Position numbers and translations under genes: made by a program
Source: Nocardia caishijiensis NBRC 108228
Lineage (GTDB): Bacteria > Actinomycetota > Actinomycetes > Mycobacteriales > Mycobacteriaceae
Assembly (NCBI RefSeq): GCF_001612825.1
Contig: NZ_BDBE01000030.1
Coordinates: 522,489 to 586,488 of the forward strand
Length of the DNA stretch: 64,000 bases
Direction of reading: 5' to 3'
Shown here: positions 36,140-44,083 of the stretch, piece by piece
Layout of the letters: each line of letters starts with the position of its first letter
Numbering within the stretch: the stretch's first letter is position 1
The notes under the pieces: model-generated
The model's input: only the letters and a program-made list of their open reading frames with translations
Database searches by the model: none
Told to the model about the DNA's origin: nothing

Positions 36140-36628
36140 TTGTCGGAATCACTCCTTGTCGGTGCTGCGCTGTCCAGTCTCACGGTCGCCGCCCTGCTCA
36201 CCGCCGGGTGCACCACCGGAAACAGCTCGGCCACCCCCGTGGCCGGTGCCAACACTCCCACATCGGCGCCGACGCCACCACTGCTGTCGGCGGCCGAGGT
36301 CGAGCAGTTGCTCGGGCGGATGCTCGACCCGCGAATTCCGAACTCCGAGAAGCTCGGCCACGTGCAGGACATCGCCGACGATCCGGGTCTGCCCAATCGC
36401 ATCGCCGAGGCCCCGGGCCGCAACAACGCGACGGTCACCGTCAGCATCGCGGCGACCCGACTCGGCGCACCCGGCATGCTGGCCGAGGGCACCGGGACGA
36501 TGAACACCACGACCAGTCCACTGATCGTGCCGTTCGTCGCCGAGAACGGGATGTGGAAGATCCAGAAGGCCTGGTACTGCCAGATCGCGTTCTCGATGAT
36601 GGTGTCCTCCCCCACCTGCCCGGCCTAG
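36140..36628 (+). CDS. MTB12-like lipoprotein
   Basis: A 162-residue lipoprotein: signal peptide with lipobox LLTAGC, then a Thr/Pro-rich linker and a domain of about 115 residues resembling mycobacterial low-molecular-weight antigen MTB12 (SAAEVEQLLGRMLDP; PFVAENGMWKIQKAWYC). It is predicted to be anchored outside the membrane. TTG start with GGGGGAA upstream. It is divergent from paralogue 3 across 95 bases, so it could be co-regulated. Function of the family is unknown. Confidence 0.75.
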   Translation: MSESLLVGAALSSLTVAALLTAGCTTGNSSATPVAGANTPTSAPTPPLLSAAEVEQLLGRMLDPRIPNSEKLGHVQDIADDPGLPNRIAEAPGRNNATVTVSIAATRLGAPGMLAEGTGTMNTTTSPLIVPFVAENGMWKIQKAWYCQIAFSMMVSSPTCPA

Positions 36629-36640
36629 CTCAGGCGTCTC

Positions 36641-36674
36641 GGCGAACCGGTCGGGTGGGCAACGGCATCTGTAG
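36641..36674 (+). promoter_or_regulatory. Shared sigma-type promoter box upstream of sigma factor 2
   Basis: GGCGAACC (36641-36648), 19 bases, then TCTGTAG (36668-36674), ending 34 bases before the GTG of sigma factor 2. The near-identity to the sigma 1 box at the same spacing is the strongest evidence for a common promoter class. Confidence 0.75.
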
Positions 36675-36708
36675 AGGAGCCCGTTCCCTACCGCAGGAGG
36701 CTTCCGCT

Positions 36709-37485
36709 GTGACCAGCGTCGTTCGGTCGTTTCCTGGTGCGCCGCTCGGCGCGCGGGCGGTCTCGCATCGCAATTCTCATCGGGCACCGCGGCATCCGAT
36801 ACTGTCGCCGACGAAGTGGGGGCACGGGTTGACTTCTGGCACCGTGGACAGGTGGCTCGGCGCCGCCTGGAACGAGATCCCCTCGGCGCTGCGGCTCGCG
36901 GTGGTGGAACACATCTTCGGCGCCGACCTGGTCACCATGTCGGCCTACGCGGCGGCCAAGGCACGCTATGTGGTGGAGCGGGTCGACCCCGACATGCGTT
37001 CGGACTTCGAGGACGTCGCCCAGGACACCATGGTCGCGTTGACGGCGACACTGCCGACCGAACGCATCCGGCACTGGAAGACCCATGTTCTCCAGCAACT
37101 CCAGTGGCAGGTGCTGCAGAACAGGCGGCGCCGCACGGCCGACAAGCGGCACCCGGGCCACCGTGTCGACTACGAATCCACCGTGCTCTTCGTCGAGGAC
37201 CGCACACAGGCCGACGGTGCGGACCGGCTGGCCGATCGCACCGCACTCCAGGGCGCACTCGACGCGATCCCCCATTCCGAGATCGCCGCGGTTCTGCGCG
37301 CGACATTCGTGCTCGCCCCCGACGGCACCTACACCGACGTGCAGACCACCAAGGAGGTCGCCGAGGACCTCGATTTCAGCCAGGAGAAGGTGAAACGGCT
37401 GCGCGCGACGGGGACGAAGATGTTGCGCGAAGCCCTGCGCGCCCAGCTCGACGCCCGCGATCCGCACACCGAGGAGGCGTCGTGA
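36709..37485 (+). CDS. ECF-like sigma factor 2
   Basis: About 258 residues; the conserved part aligns with sigma factor 1 from DRWLGAAWNEIPSALRLAVV onward. Region 2 has EDVAQDTMVALTATL and region 4 TKEVAEDLDFSQEKVKRLRA. The GTG at 36709 has AGGAGG at 36695-36700 and a promoter box 34 bases upstream, so I prefer it. The first 40 residues have atypical codon use, and TTG 36829 is the alternative that would match sigma 1 in length. It overlaps its partner gene by GTGA. Confidence 0.82.
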   Translation: MTSVVRSFPGAPLGARAVSHRNSHRAPRHPILSPTKWGHGLTSGTVDRWLGAAWNEIPSALRLAVVEHIFGADLVTMSAYAAAKARYVVERVDPDMRSDFEDVAQDTMVALTATLPTERIRHWKTHVLQQLQWQVLQNRRRRTADKRHPGHRVDYESTVLFVEDRTQADGADRLADRTALQGALDAIPHSEIAAVLRATFVLAPDGTYTDVQTTKEVAEDLDFSQEKVKRLRATGTKMLREALRAQLDARDPHTEEAS

Positions 37486-38150
37486 CGGCGCGCAATCAAC
37501 GACCGGACCGGCTGAACCTGCCTGCCGACATCGACGTGCTGCTCGCGCTCGTCGAGGACGACGTCGAACCCGACGCCGAGGCGGCCGCCGCCGGTGCCCG
37601 CATCGCGCAGCGCCTGCTGGCAGCGGAACACAGCGCGATCCCGCTGTCACCGGCCGCCCGACGCGGGGTGATGCGAGTGCCCGGATGGACGGTGCGCCCC
37701 CTGGCCGCCTCGTCCCGGGACGCGGCGGCATCGAGCCGGGTAGTCCAGAAGCAGACTGACCAGGAGCTCGGCATCGAATTCACGCGTACCCCCGCCGGTG
37801 CCGAGCAGACCCGGATCTCGGTGCAGTCGTTCGGACCCGGCACGGCCGCCGGTGACGTGGTTCGGGTCGCGGTGCACATGGGCGAGGAACGCACCGAGGT
37901 TCTCGTCGTCCTGTACATCGATGCCGATGGATCCCTGACCGGTCAGATCGTCACTCGCGCACTCTCGTTGGCGGAACATCTGGAGATCTCCATCCTGCCG
38001 GGCGCCGCGCTGGGGAATTCGCACACCGGGGCGATCACCGACGCTGTGCGGTGCTCGTTGACGGCGGGAAGGAACGCGTGGCGGCGAGTCGCGAAGGGGC
38101 TGCCGGTCGGCGACCCGGTTCGCGCGGCGATTGTCACCGGATTGAGCTGA
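37482..38150 (+). CDS. Sigma-partner protein 2 (unknown family, 222 residues)
   Basis: Same length and layout as the protein at 31307-31975, with matching segments TDQELGIEFTR, LVVLYIDADGSLTGQIVTRA and the C-terminal TAGRNAWRRVAKGLPVGDPV. GTG overlaps the sigma stop; GGAGG lies upstream. It is followed by a strong terminator, so the transcript appears to be sigma 2 plus partner 2 only. An anti-sigma or receptor-adaptor role is inferred from the twice-repeated pairing. Confidence 0.75.
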   Translation: MTARNQRPDRLNLPADIDVLLALVEDDVEPDAEAAAAGARIAQRLLAAEHSAIPLSPAARRGVMRVPGWTVRPLAASSRDAAASSRVVQKQTDQELGIEFTRTPAGAEQTRISVQSFGPGTAAGDVVRVAVHMGEERTEVLVVLYIDADGSLTGQIVTRALSLAEHLEISILPGAALGNSHTGAITDAVRCSLTAGRNAWRRVAKGLPVGDPVRAAIVTGLS

Positions 38151-38184
38151 CGGCGTCGCCGAGCAGCACTCGCCCGGCAGTGCA

Positions 38185-38225
38185 CCGTGGGTGAGGAGAC
38201 CCCCCAGCGATCTCCTCACCCACGG
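38185..38225 (+). terminator. Strong terminator hairpin after the sigma 2 operon
   Basis: CCGTGGGTGAGGAGA (38185-38199) pairs perfectly over 15 bases with 38211-38225, with an 11-base loop. It lies 35 bases after the partner 2 stop and isolates the FtsK-like gene transcriptionally. Confidence 0.85.
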
Positions 38226-38286
38226 CACGAGACGCGTCGGGCCGAGGCGACGACTGGTCTCGCCATCACTGATGCAATACGGCCAC

Positions 38287-38358
38287 CGATCGGTTCGCCG
38301 GGGCGGGGCGACATTTCGGCACAACTTTCGCGGGCGCCCGCACCCGACGAACCGATCG
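38287..38358. repeat. 11-base inverted repeat with 50-base spacer at the FtsK-like promoter
   Basis: CGATCGGTTCG (38287-38297) and CGAACCGATCG (38348-38358). The right arm overlaps the GACGAACC box of the FtsK-like promoter, and the left arm contains the same box (GGCGAACC) on the other strand. This may be a mirrored regulatory site or a second, opposing promoter. Confidence 0.5.
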
Positions 38359-38379
38359 CGCCACGGATCGCATCGGTAG
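38346..38379 (+). promoter_or_regulatory. Shared sigma-type promoter box upstream of the FtsK-like gene
   Basis: GACGAACC (38346-38353), 19 bases ending CGCA, then TCGGTAG (38373-38379), 33 bases before the ATG. It is the third site in the same layout as those at the sigma genes, at nearly the same distance from the start as for sigma factor 2. Confidence 0.7.
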
Positions 38380-38412
38380 CGGTGGTAGGCGAACGATCTC
38401 GGGGGCCGCAGG

Positions 38413-39618
38413 ATGACGAGTGATGCTGATCGACGGCTGGAAATGGCTGCGACGGCGGTCTTTACGCTGGGCTCCTACGCTCGTATCCGGCTCGACTCGC
38501 TCGCCGCATCCGCGACCGCTCGGGCATGCCTCCAGCGCAGGGAAACGGAGGCGGCGCATACACGCCGGATCGCGGCCGCACACGTGGTCGCCGATGCGCT
38601 GGTGCGTGAGCGTTGCGTCCGCGCGCGGGCGGCGGTGGCGGAGGGAGCGGTCGGATCGCCGTTCGACGGCTGTTCGGTTCAGGTGGGCGAACTGTCGTTC
38701 GGCGCCGGTGATGTCGTCCCGGTAGTCTTCCCGCTGATCGGCCGGGGGAATCTGGTGATCTCGGGTGGCGCACCCGAGGTCGTCGCGGAACTCTTCACGG
38801 CCGTCGTGGACCGGGTCGAGGCGATCGTGCCGTCGCTGGATACGCATCGCTTCGACCCAGCGGGGCGGGGGCATCGGGAGGTGTCGCGGACCCCGGAGCG
38901 ATTCGCGGAAGTGGTGCGTACGCTTGCCCGGTCGCGTACGACGCGAGCCGACATCCCCCGGCTGCTGGTCGTGCTCGACTACCCGCGAGGACTGGCCGAC
39001 GAGACCGTGGTCGCGCTCGGTGAACTGATGAGGACGGGACCCGAGCACGGTGTGAGTGTCGTGCTCCACCATGACCCGGACCTTCTCGGTTCGATCGACG
39101 GACTCGCGCCCGCACTACCCCTGCGCGGGTACGGTGGCGACTTCCTCTGGCAAGCCTGCCCACCGGGACGAGTTCGCCTCGATCCGGCGACTGTGTCCGC
39201 GTCGATGACGCCGTCACCCCACCGTTACGACGAGTACCTGAGCGAACTCACCGAGATCGTGCGGATTTCACGCACACGTGACGACGAGATCACCGCCGCG
39301 GAGCACCAACTGCAAACCGGCACCGCCGCTCTCGCCCGCCACCTGCTCGAGGTGGACGACCGGGAACGCGACCATCGGTCGGTCCTCGAGGCGCAGGAGC
39401 GCTCGGCCGGTCGACTCCTGCTCGCCGCACGGCGCGCCGACCTGATCCGCGTCGCCGAACCGACCCGGCCGACGCCCCTGCTGTCGATCGAGGAGCTCCT
39501 GCGCGCCCAGGAGATGGCAGTGCACGAACTGCGCCGTCAGGTCGAGGCCGTACCGACAGCCGACAGGACCGGACGGGAGCGAGTTCCCGACGAACGTGCC
39601 GGAAGCACGTCGATCTAG
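38413..39618 (+). CDS. FtsK-like coiled-coil protein with degenerate P-loop
   Basis: A 401-residue protein. N- and C-terminal parts are long charged helices, probably coiled coil. The middle resembles an FtsK/HerA-type ATPase core: VVFPLIGRGNLVISGGAP where the Walker A would be (residues 117-123 have no Lys), a Walker B-like LLVVLDYPRGLAD, and RTGPEHGVSVVLHHDPD resembling the following FtsK segment. It is probably not an active ATPase. It has its own copy of the shared promoter box. The assignment is by motif pattern and is tentative. Confidence 0.6.
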   Translation: MTSDADRRLEMAATAVFTLGSYARIRLDSLAASATARACLQRRETEAAHTRRIAAAHVVADALVRERCVRARAAVAEGAVGSPFDGCSVQVGELSFGAGDVVPVVFPLIGRGNLVISGGAPEVVAELFTAVVDRVEAIVPSLDTHRFDPAGRGHREVSRTPERFAEVVRTLARSRTTRADIPRLLVVLDYPRGLADETVVALGELMRTGPEHGVSVVLHHDPDLLGSIDGLAPALPLRGYGGDFLWQACPPGRVRLDPATVSASMTPSPHRYDEYLSELTEIVRISRTRDDEITAAEHQLQTGTAALARHLLEVDDRERDHRSVLEAQERSAGRLLLAARRADLIRVAEPTRPTPLLSIEELLRAQEMAVHELRRQVEAVPTADRTGRERVPDERAGSTSI

Positions 39619-39902
39619 GGCCGCGTCCCGGCGGCGGGCTCGCCGCTCAGCGCGGTCAAGTCCTCGGCCACGGCGTCCCACAGCGCGCCGTACTCGGGCA
39701 CAAGGGCACGAACGTGCGCGAGCGTCGGGTAGTCGTTCGGGTCGAACGCCAGATGCCCGGGGCGGCCGCCCGGCATGGCGGTGTCGGGCCAGCGGCGGGC
39801 CGGGGTGCTCGACGTGGAGTCGTCGAGGAACAAGATCTGCGCCTGTCCCTGTGCGCCGATCTTCCACACGGCGCGTGTCGACGCGGAAATGGTCACGGGC
39901 AT
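39615..39902 (-). CDS. Small conserved-looking protein of unknown function
   Basis: A 95-residue protein (MPVTISASTRAVWKIGAQGQ) with no signal or membrane helix. The ATG at 39902 has GGAGG five bases upstream. Its stop codon shares the palindrome CTAG with the convergent FtsK-like gene, so the two genes overlap by four bases. No family recognised. Confidence 0.65.
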   Translation of the reverse strand: MPVTISASTRAVWKIGAQGQAQILFLDDSTSSTPARRWPDTAMPGGRPGHLAFDPNDYPTLAHVRALVPEYGALWDAVAEDLTALSGEPAAGTRP

Positions 39903-40028
39903 GAAGTCCTCCGATGGCCATGGATACCGACAACGGAATCGTAGGACAGCCAACGCGTTTCACGGAGTGTCGCGCCACGCAGCGACGCCCCATCGCACCG
40001 ACCCGGCCGAACCGCATCCGACCATTTC

Positions 40029-40044
40029 TAGAACACGTTATAGT
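40029..40044 (+). promoter_or_regulatory. KstR-type operator overlapping a -10 element
   Basis: Positions 40029-40042 (TAGAACACGTTATA) match the KstR consensus TNNAACNNGTTNNA at every fixed base. A -10 element TATAGT (40039-40044) overlaps it and ends 6 bases before the ATG at 40051. The arrangement predicts repression by KstR and a leaderless transcript. Confidence 0.7.
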
Positions 40045-40050
40045 TCCCGG

Positions 40051-41760
40051 ATGCGGCCGGACGACCCCGCCGCACGAAAGGTGGTACCGGTGCGGACCTG
40101 GGACGATGAAGCCGATGTCGTCGTTGTCGGATACGGGGGCGCGGGCGTCACCGCCGCGCTCACCGCTCGCGAACACGGTGCCGACGTCCTCGCACTCGAC
40201 CGATACCTCGGCGGCGGCGCGACCGAGTTGTCCGGGGGCATCATCTACGCCGGGGCGGGCACCTGGGTACAGCGCGCCGCCGGAATCGACGACGACGCCG
40301 ACAACATGTTCGCCTACCTGCGGGCCGAAGTCGGTGATGCCGTGAGCCCGGAAACGCTGCGCCGCTTCTGCGAGGAGTCCCCCGCGCTGATCGACTGGCT
40401 CACCGAACACGGTGTGCCGTTCGAGGCGTCGGTGTGCCCGTACAAGACCTCCTACCCCACCGACGACTACTACCTCTACTACTCCGGCAGTGAGAATGCC
40501 GGTGGCTATCGCGACATCGCGAAACCTCGTCAGCGTGGGCACCGAGCCCACGGGCCCGGCGTCTCCGGCAAGGCGGTGTTCCGTCCACTGGCCAGGTCGG
40601 CCGCCGCGCGCGGGGTCCGCGTCCGAACCGGGACCACGGCGAACCGGCTGGTGGTCGAGGACGGCCGGGTGACCGGCGTCGAGGCCGTCACCCTCGATGG
40701 CGCGCCCGTAGCCGTACGTCGCCGTTTCGCGGTTCTGGCACGGATTTCGTCGAAACCCGGTGTCTATCATCAGGGCCTGCGCCGGGCGGTGCAAGTGTCG
40801 ATCGACCGGATCGAGCGCAAACACGGTGTGCCGGTGCGTATTCGGGCGCGATCCGGCGTCGTCCTCACCACCGGCGGATTCATCGCCAACGCGGCGATGG
40901 TCGCCGAGCACAACCCCGAGTACCCCTGGTCGCAGGGTCTGCCGCTGGGGTCGGCCGGTGACGACGGCAGCGGCATCACGATGGCCGAGGCGCTCGGCGC
41001 GGCCACCGGGAAGATGGACGCGATGTCGGCGTGGCGTTTCATCGGCCCACCCAGCGCCTTCTACGGCGCGATCGCGGTGGACACCGACGGCAGGCGCATG
41101 ATCGACGAATCCAGCTACGGCGCGGCGCTGGGCGCCGCTGTCGCCACCGCGCCGGGCCACCGCGCCTGGCTGCTCGTCGACGCCGAGGTCGCCGCCGAGG
41201 CCCGTGCTCAGATCCCGCGCCAGTCCGTGTGGTTCCAGCGCATGCAGACCGAACGACTGCTCCGATTCGGACGCAGCACAGGCCGCACTGTCGAAGAGGC
41301 CGCCACCCGCGCGGGTGTCGACCCCGCAGGCCTGCGTGCCACCGTGGACGCCCACAACCAGGCCATCGAACACGGCACCCCCGACCCTCTGGGCAAACCC
41401 GACGACATCCGCCGCCCGATCCGCACCGGACCCTACGCCCTCCTCGACATCTCCTTCGCCGCCCGCCTCACCTATCCGATGCCGATGCTCACCCTCGGCG
41501 GCCTCCTCGTCGACGAGCAGACCGGTGCGGTCCGCACCGAAACCGGCGACACCATCCCCGGCCTCTACGCCGCCGGTCGCGCGGCGGTCGGCATCTGCTC
41601 CAACGGCTACGTCAGCGGCCTGTCCCTGGCCGATTGCGTGTTCGCCGGTCGACGCGCGGGAAGTCACAGCGTCCAGCAGGCCCAACAGACTCGCCCACAC
41701 TCTCGTCCTGTCACCGACGAGCCTGAGCGTCCCGACCAGAATCGCGCGACAACCCGGTGA
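40051..41760 (+). CDS. FAD-dependent 3-ketosteroid dehydrogenase-like protein
   Basis: A 569-residue flavoprotein of the fumarate reductase/3-ketosteroid delta-1-dehydrogenase superfamily. The dinucleotide-binding motif VVGYGGAGVTAAL is near residues 20-35, and ELSGGIIYAGAGT, LTTGGF and YAAGRAAVGICSNGYVSG are typical. The ATG lacks an SD but lies 7 bases after a -10 element, consistent with a leaderless mRNA. A perfect KstR-consensus site in the promoter supports a steroid role. The family also includes other steroid and fumarate-type enzymes, so the exact reaction is open. The last 35 residues are hydrophilic and non-conserved in appearance. Confidence 0.82.
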   Translation: MRPDDPAARKVVPVRTWDDEADVVVVGYGGAGVTAALTAREHGADVLALDRYLGGGATELSGGIIYAGAGTWVQRAAGIDDDADNMFAYLRAEVGDAVSPETLRRFCEESPALIDWLTEHGVPFEASVCPYKTSYPTDDYYLYYSGSENAGGYRDIAKPRQRGHRAHGPGVSGKAVFRPLARSAAARGVRVRTGTTANRLVVEDGRVTGVEAVTLDGAPVAVRRRFAVLARISSKPGVYHQGLRRAVQVSIDRIERKHGVPVRIRARSGVVLTTGGFIANAAMVAEHNPEYPWSQGLPLGSAGDDGSGITMAEALGAATGKMDAMSAWRFIGPPSAFYGAIAVDTDGRRMIDESSYGAALGAAVATAPGHRAWLLVDAEVAAEARAQIPRQSVWFQRMQTERLLRFGRSTGRTVEEAATRAGVDPAGLRATVDAHNQAIEHGTPDPLGKPDDIRRPIRTGPYALLDISFAARLTYPMPMLTLGGLLVDEQTGAVRTETGDTIPGLYAAGRAAVGICSNGYVSGLSLADCVFAGRRAGSHSVQQAQQTRPHSRPVTDEPERPDQNRATTR

Positions 41761-41990
41761 TCAGCCCTCGATCGACACTTTCGTGAGCTCCTCGGAGACC
41801 CGCCGGAGCCGATCGGCGTTCTCGGGGCCGCGGAGGCGGGAACACTGGGGCCGCTGACCTGACACCACGGCGATCGGTGCTGCCGCGCACCGAATCGTGT
41901 TGCGCCAGCCGGCGACTCACGCTCCAGCTGGTCGACGGGGTTTCCCGCGTCCGGATAGTCGGCGAGACATGAAGCGAATTTGCGTCGATC
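41761..41990 (-). pseudogene. Possible decayed gene fragment (IclR-like C-terminus)
   Basis: On the minus strand a frame ending at TGA 41761-41763 encodes TIRCAAAPIAVVSGQ, then a stretch ending RLRRVSEELTKVSIEG. An upstream frame with DYPDAGNPVDQLERE is interrupted by a stop and frame change near 41940. The pieces faintly resemble an IclR effector-domain end. No intact CDS is visible in the 298-base gap 41761-42058. Confidence 0.3.
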
Positions 41991-42058
41991 TGTGTGAACT
42001 CGCGATGGCTGGGCATTCGGCCGCTGACTGGACGAATTCAACCTGAAGGAGGCAGCCA

Positions 42059-42520
42059 GTGAGCACCGTCATCGAAGCCGTCGACGTGCACGTGCCGGTA
42101 GCAACCGTCTACAACCAGTGGACCCAGTTCGAATCGTTCCCCCAGTTCATGCACGGGGTGGATCGCATCGAACAGCTCGACGACACCCACACCCGCTGGA
42201 CCGTCGACATCGCCGGTGTCACCCGGACGTTCGACGCCACCATCACCGAGCAGCATCCCGAGGAACGCATCGCCTGGAAGTCCGACGACGGCCCCCAGCA
42301 TGCCGGGGTGGTCACCTTCCATCGGCTCGACGACGCCACCACGAGGGTCACCATGCAGATGGACGTCGACCCGGAGGGTTTCGTCGAGAACGTCGCCGAC
42401 AAGACCGGTGTGCTCGATCGGCGGATCAAGGGCGACATGCGACGCTTCAAGGACTTCATCGAGGGCCGTGGATCGGAGACGGGGGCGTGGCGAGGCGACG
42501 TCGATCGTCCGCGTCCCTAG
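42059..42520 (+). CDS. SRPBCC-fold cyclase/dehydrase-like protein
   Basis: A 153-residue START/Bet v1-like protein (PVATVYNQWTQFESFPQFM; RIKGDMRRFKDFIEGRG). The fold binds hydrophobic ligands, and members serve as polyketide cyclases or stress proteins. The GTG has AAGGAGG at 42046-42052. It precedes an SDR-like gene by 57 bases in the same direction. Ligand unknown. Confidence 0.85.
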   Translation: MSTVIEAVDVHVPVATVYNQWTQFESFPQFMHGVDRIEQLDDTHTRWTVDIAGVTRTFDATITEQHPEERIAWKSDDGPQHAGVVTFHRLDDATTRVTMQMDVDPEGFVENVADKTGVLDRRIKGDMRRFKDFIEGRGSETGAWRGDVDRPRP

Positions 42521-42577
42521 TCAGCGCGGCCGTGCTGATCGGGGACCGGTAATGAGCGAGCAGGAAGGCTGAGCGCC

Positions 42578-44053
42578 GTGCGGTGTGTAGTCTTCGGCGT
42601 GACCGGCTACATCGGCGGCCGGTTGGTGCCCGAGCTGATTCAGGCCGGTCATGAGGTTCGGGTCGTGGCGAGGACACCGGCGAAATTGGCCGAAGTGCCG
42701 TGGCTCGAGCAGGTCGAGGTGGTGCGGGGTGATGTCACCGACGGCGATCAGGTGCGTTGCGCCGTGGCCGATCAGGAGGTCGTCTACTACCTGGTGCACT
42801 CGTTGGCCCGCCGCGACTTCGCCGACGTCGACCGCGCGGGCGCGCAGCTCGTCGCGAGGGCCGCGAAGTCGGCGGGGGTGCGGCGAATCGTCTATCTCGG
42901 CGGGATCGTCCCACCACACGCCGAACTCTCGCGCCACCTGGCCTCCCGTGCCGAGGTCGGCGAGATCCTGCGCGCGTCCGGCGTGCCCACGGTGGAGTTG
43001 CGTGCGGCGGTGATCATCGGCTCGGGGTCGGCGAGTTTCGAGATGCTACGGTATCTGTCCGAACGCCTTCCCGCGATGGTCACCCCTCGGTGGGTGCACA
43101 ACAGGATCCAGCCCATCGCCGTTCGCGATGTCCTGTACTACCTGGTACACGCGGCGGAGTTGCCCGCCGAGGTCAACCGTGCGTTCGATGTCGGCGGCCC
43201 CGACGTGCTGACGTACTTGACCATGATGCGCGAATACGCCGTCGTGGCCGGGCTGAATCATCGAGTCGTGCTGCCGGTTCCGGTGCTCACGCCGTGGCTG
43301 TCGGCGCAGTGGGTCAATCTGGTCACGCCGGTACCCCGGGCGCTGGCCGTGCCGCTCATCGAGTCCCTCGTCCACGAGGTCGTCCGCACCGAGCACGACA
43401 TCGCCGCCTACATCCCGGACCCGCCCGAGGGCCTCACCCCGTACCGGTGCGCCGTGGAGCTGGCGCTGACCCGCATCCGCAACGCCGACGTGCCCACCCG
43501 CTGGTCCGATGCCAGCACCGAAGGCGCGCCGTCGGATCCGCTGCCCACCGATCCGGACTGGTCCGGCGGCTCCCTCTACGAGGACGTGCGCCAGCACCAC
43601 ACCTGGGCCGACCCGGACACCGTGTGGGCGGTGATCGAATCCATCGGCGGTGAGAACGGGTGGTATTCGTTCCCCCTGGCATGGTCGCTGCGCGGCTGGA
43701 TCGACCGGATCACCGGCGGCGTCGGACTCCGTCGGGGACGCAAACACCCGCAACGCCTGCGCTCCGGCGAGTCGTTGGACTGGTGGCGTGTCGAGCACAT
43801 CGACCGTCCACATCTGCTGCGCCTCCGCGCCGAAATGCGTCTGCCCGGCCTTGCCTGGCTCGAACTCGGGGTCGAACCCGCCCCACACGGCGGTTCCCGC
43901 TACCACCAACGCGCGATCTTTCAACCGCACGGTCTCGCCGGACACCTGTATTGGAAGGCGATCAGCCCCTTCCACAGCGCCGTGTTCGGCGGCATGGTCC
44001 GCAACATCACGAGCACGGCCGAACGCACGGTCGCCGATCGCACCTCGCCCTGA
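42578..44053 (+). CDS. Atypical SDR (NAD(P)H-binding) with C-terminal DUF2867-like domain
   Basis: A 491-residue two-domain protein. The N-terminal half is an extended Rossmann domain (GVTGYIGGRLVPELI) of the YbjT/NmrA-like type with no clear YxxxK catalytic pair. The C-terminal part (WYSFPLAWSLRGWIDRITGG; YWKAISPFHSAVFGGM) matches DUF2867-type SRPBCC-like domains. Such fusions are often near lipid or carotenoid genes. GTG start. Convergent with crtB, 30 bases between stops. Confidence 0.85.
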   Translation: MRCVVFGVTGYIGGRLVPELIQAGHEVRVVARTPAKLAEVPWLEQVEVVRGDVTDGDQVRCAVADQEVVYYLVHSLARRDFADVDRAGAQLVARAAKSAGVRRIVYLGGIVPPHAELSRHLASRAEVGEILRASGVPTVELRAAVIIGSGSASFEMLRYLSERLPAMVTPRWVHNRIQPIAVRDVLYYLVHAAELPAEVNRAFDVGGPDVLTYLTMMREYAVVAGLNHRVVLPVPVLTPWLSAQWVNLVTPVPRALAVPLIESLVHEVVRTEHDIAAYIPDPPEGLTPYRCAVELALTRIRNADVPTRWSDASTEGAPSDPLPTDPDWSGGSLYEDVRQHHTWADPDTVWAVIESIGGENGWYSFPLAWSLRGWIDRITGGVGLRRGRKHPQRLRSGESLDWWRVEHIDRPHLLRLRAEMRLPGLAWLELGVEPAPHGGSRYHQRAIFQPHGLAGHLYWKAISPFHSAVFGGMVRNITSTAERTVADRTSP

Positions 44054-44083
44054 GGGTCGGCCGGTCGCCGCGTTCCGATCCTC

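Noticed and set aside
36829..37485. TTG start for sigma factor 2 giving the same length as sigma factor 1
   Set aside because: Kept only as the alternative, because AGGAGG and the promoter box support GTG 36709.
39268..41700. An 810-codon open frame on the minus strand
   Set aside because: It is antisense to the FtsK-like and FAD dehydrogenase genes, has low-complexity Gly/Val/Arg composition and no domain; an artefact of high GC content.
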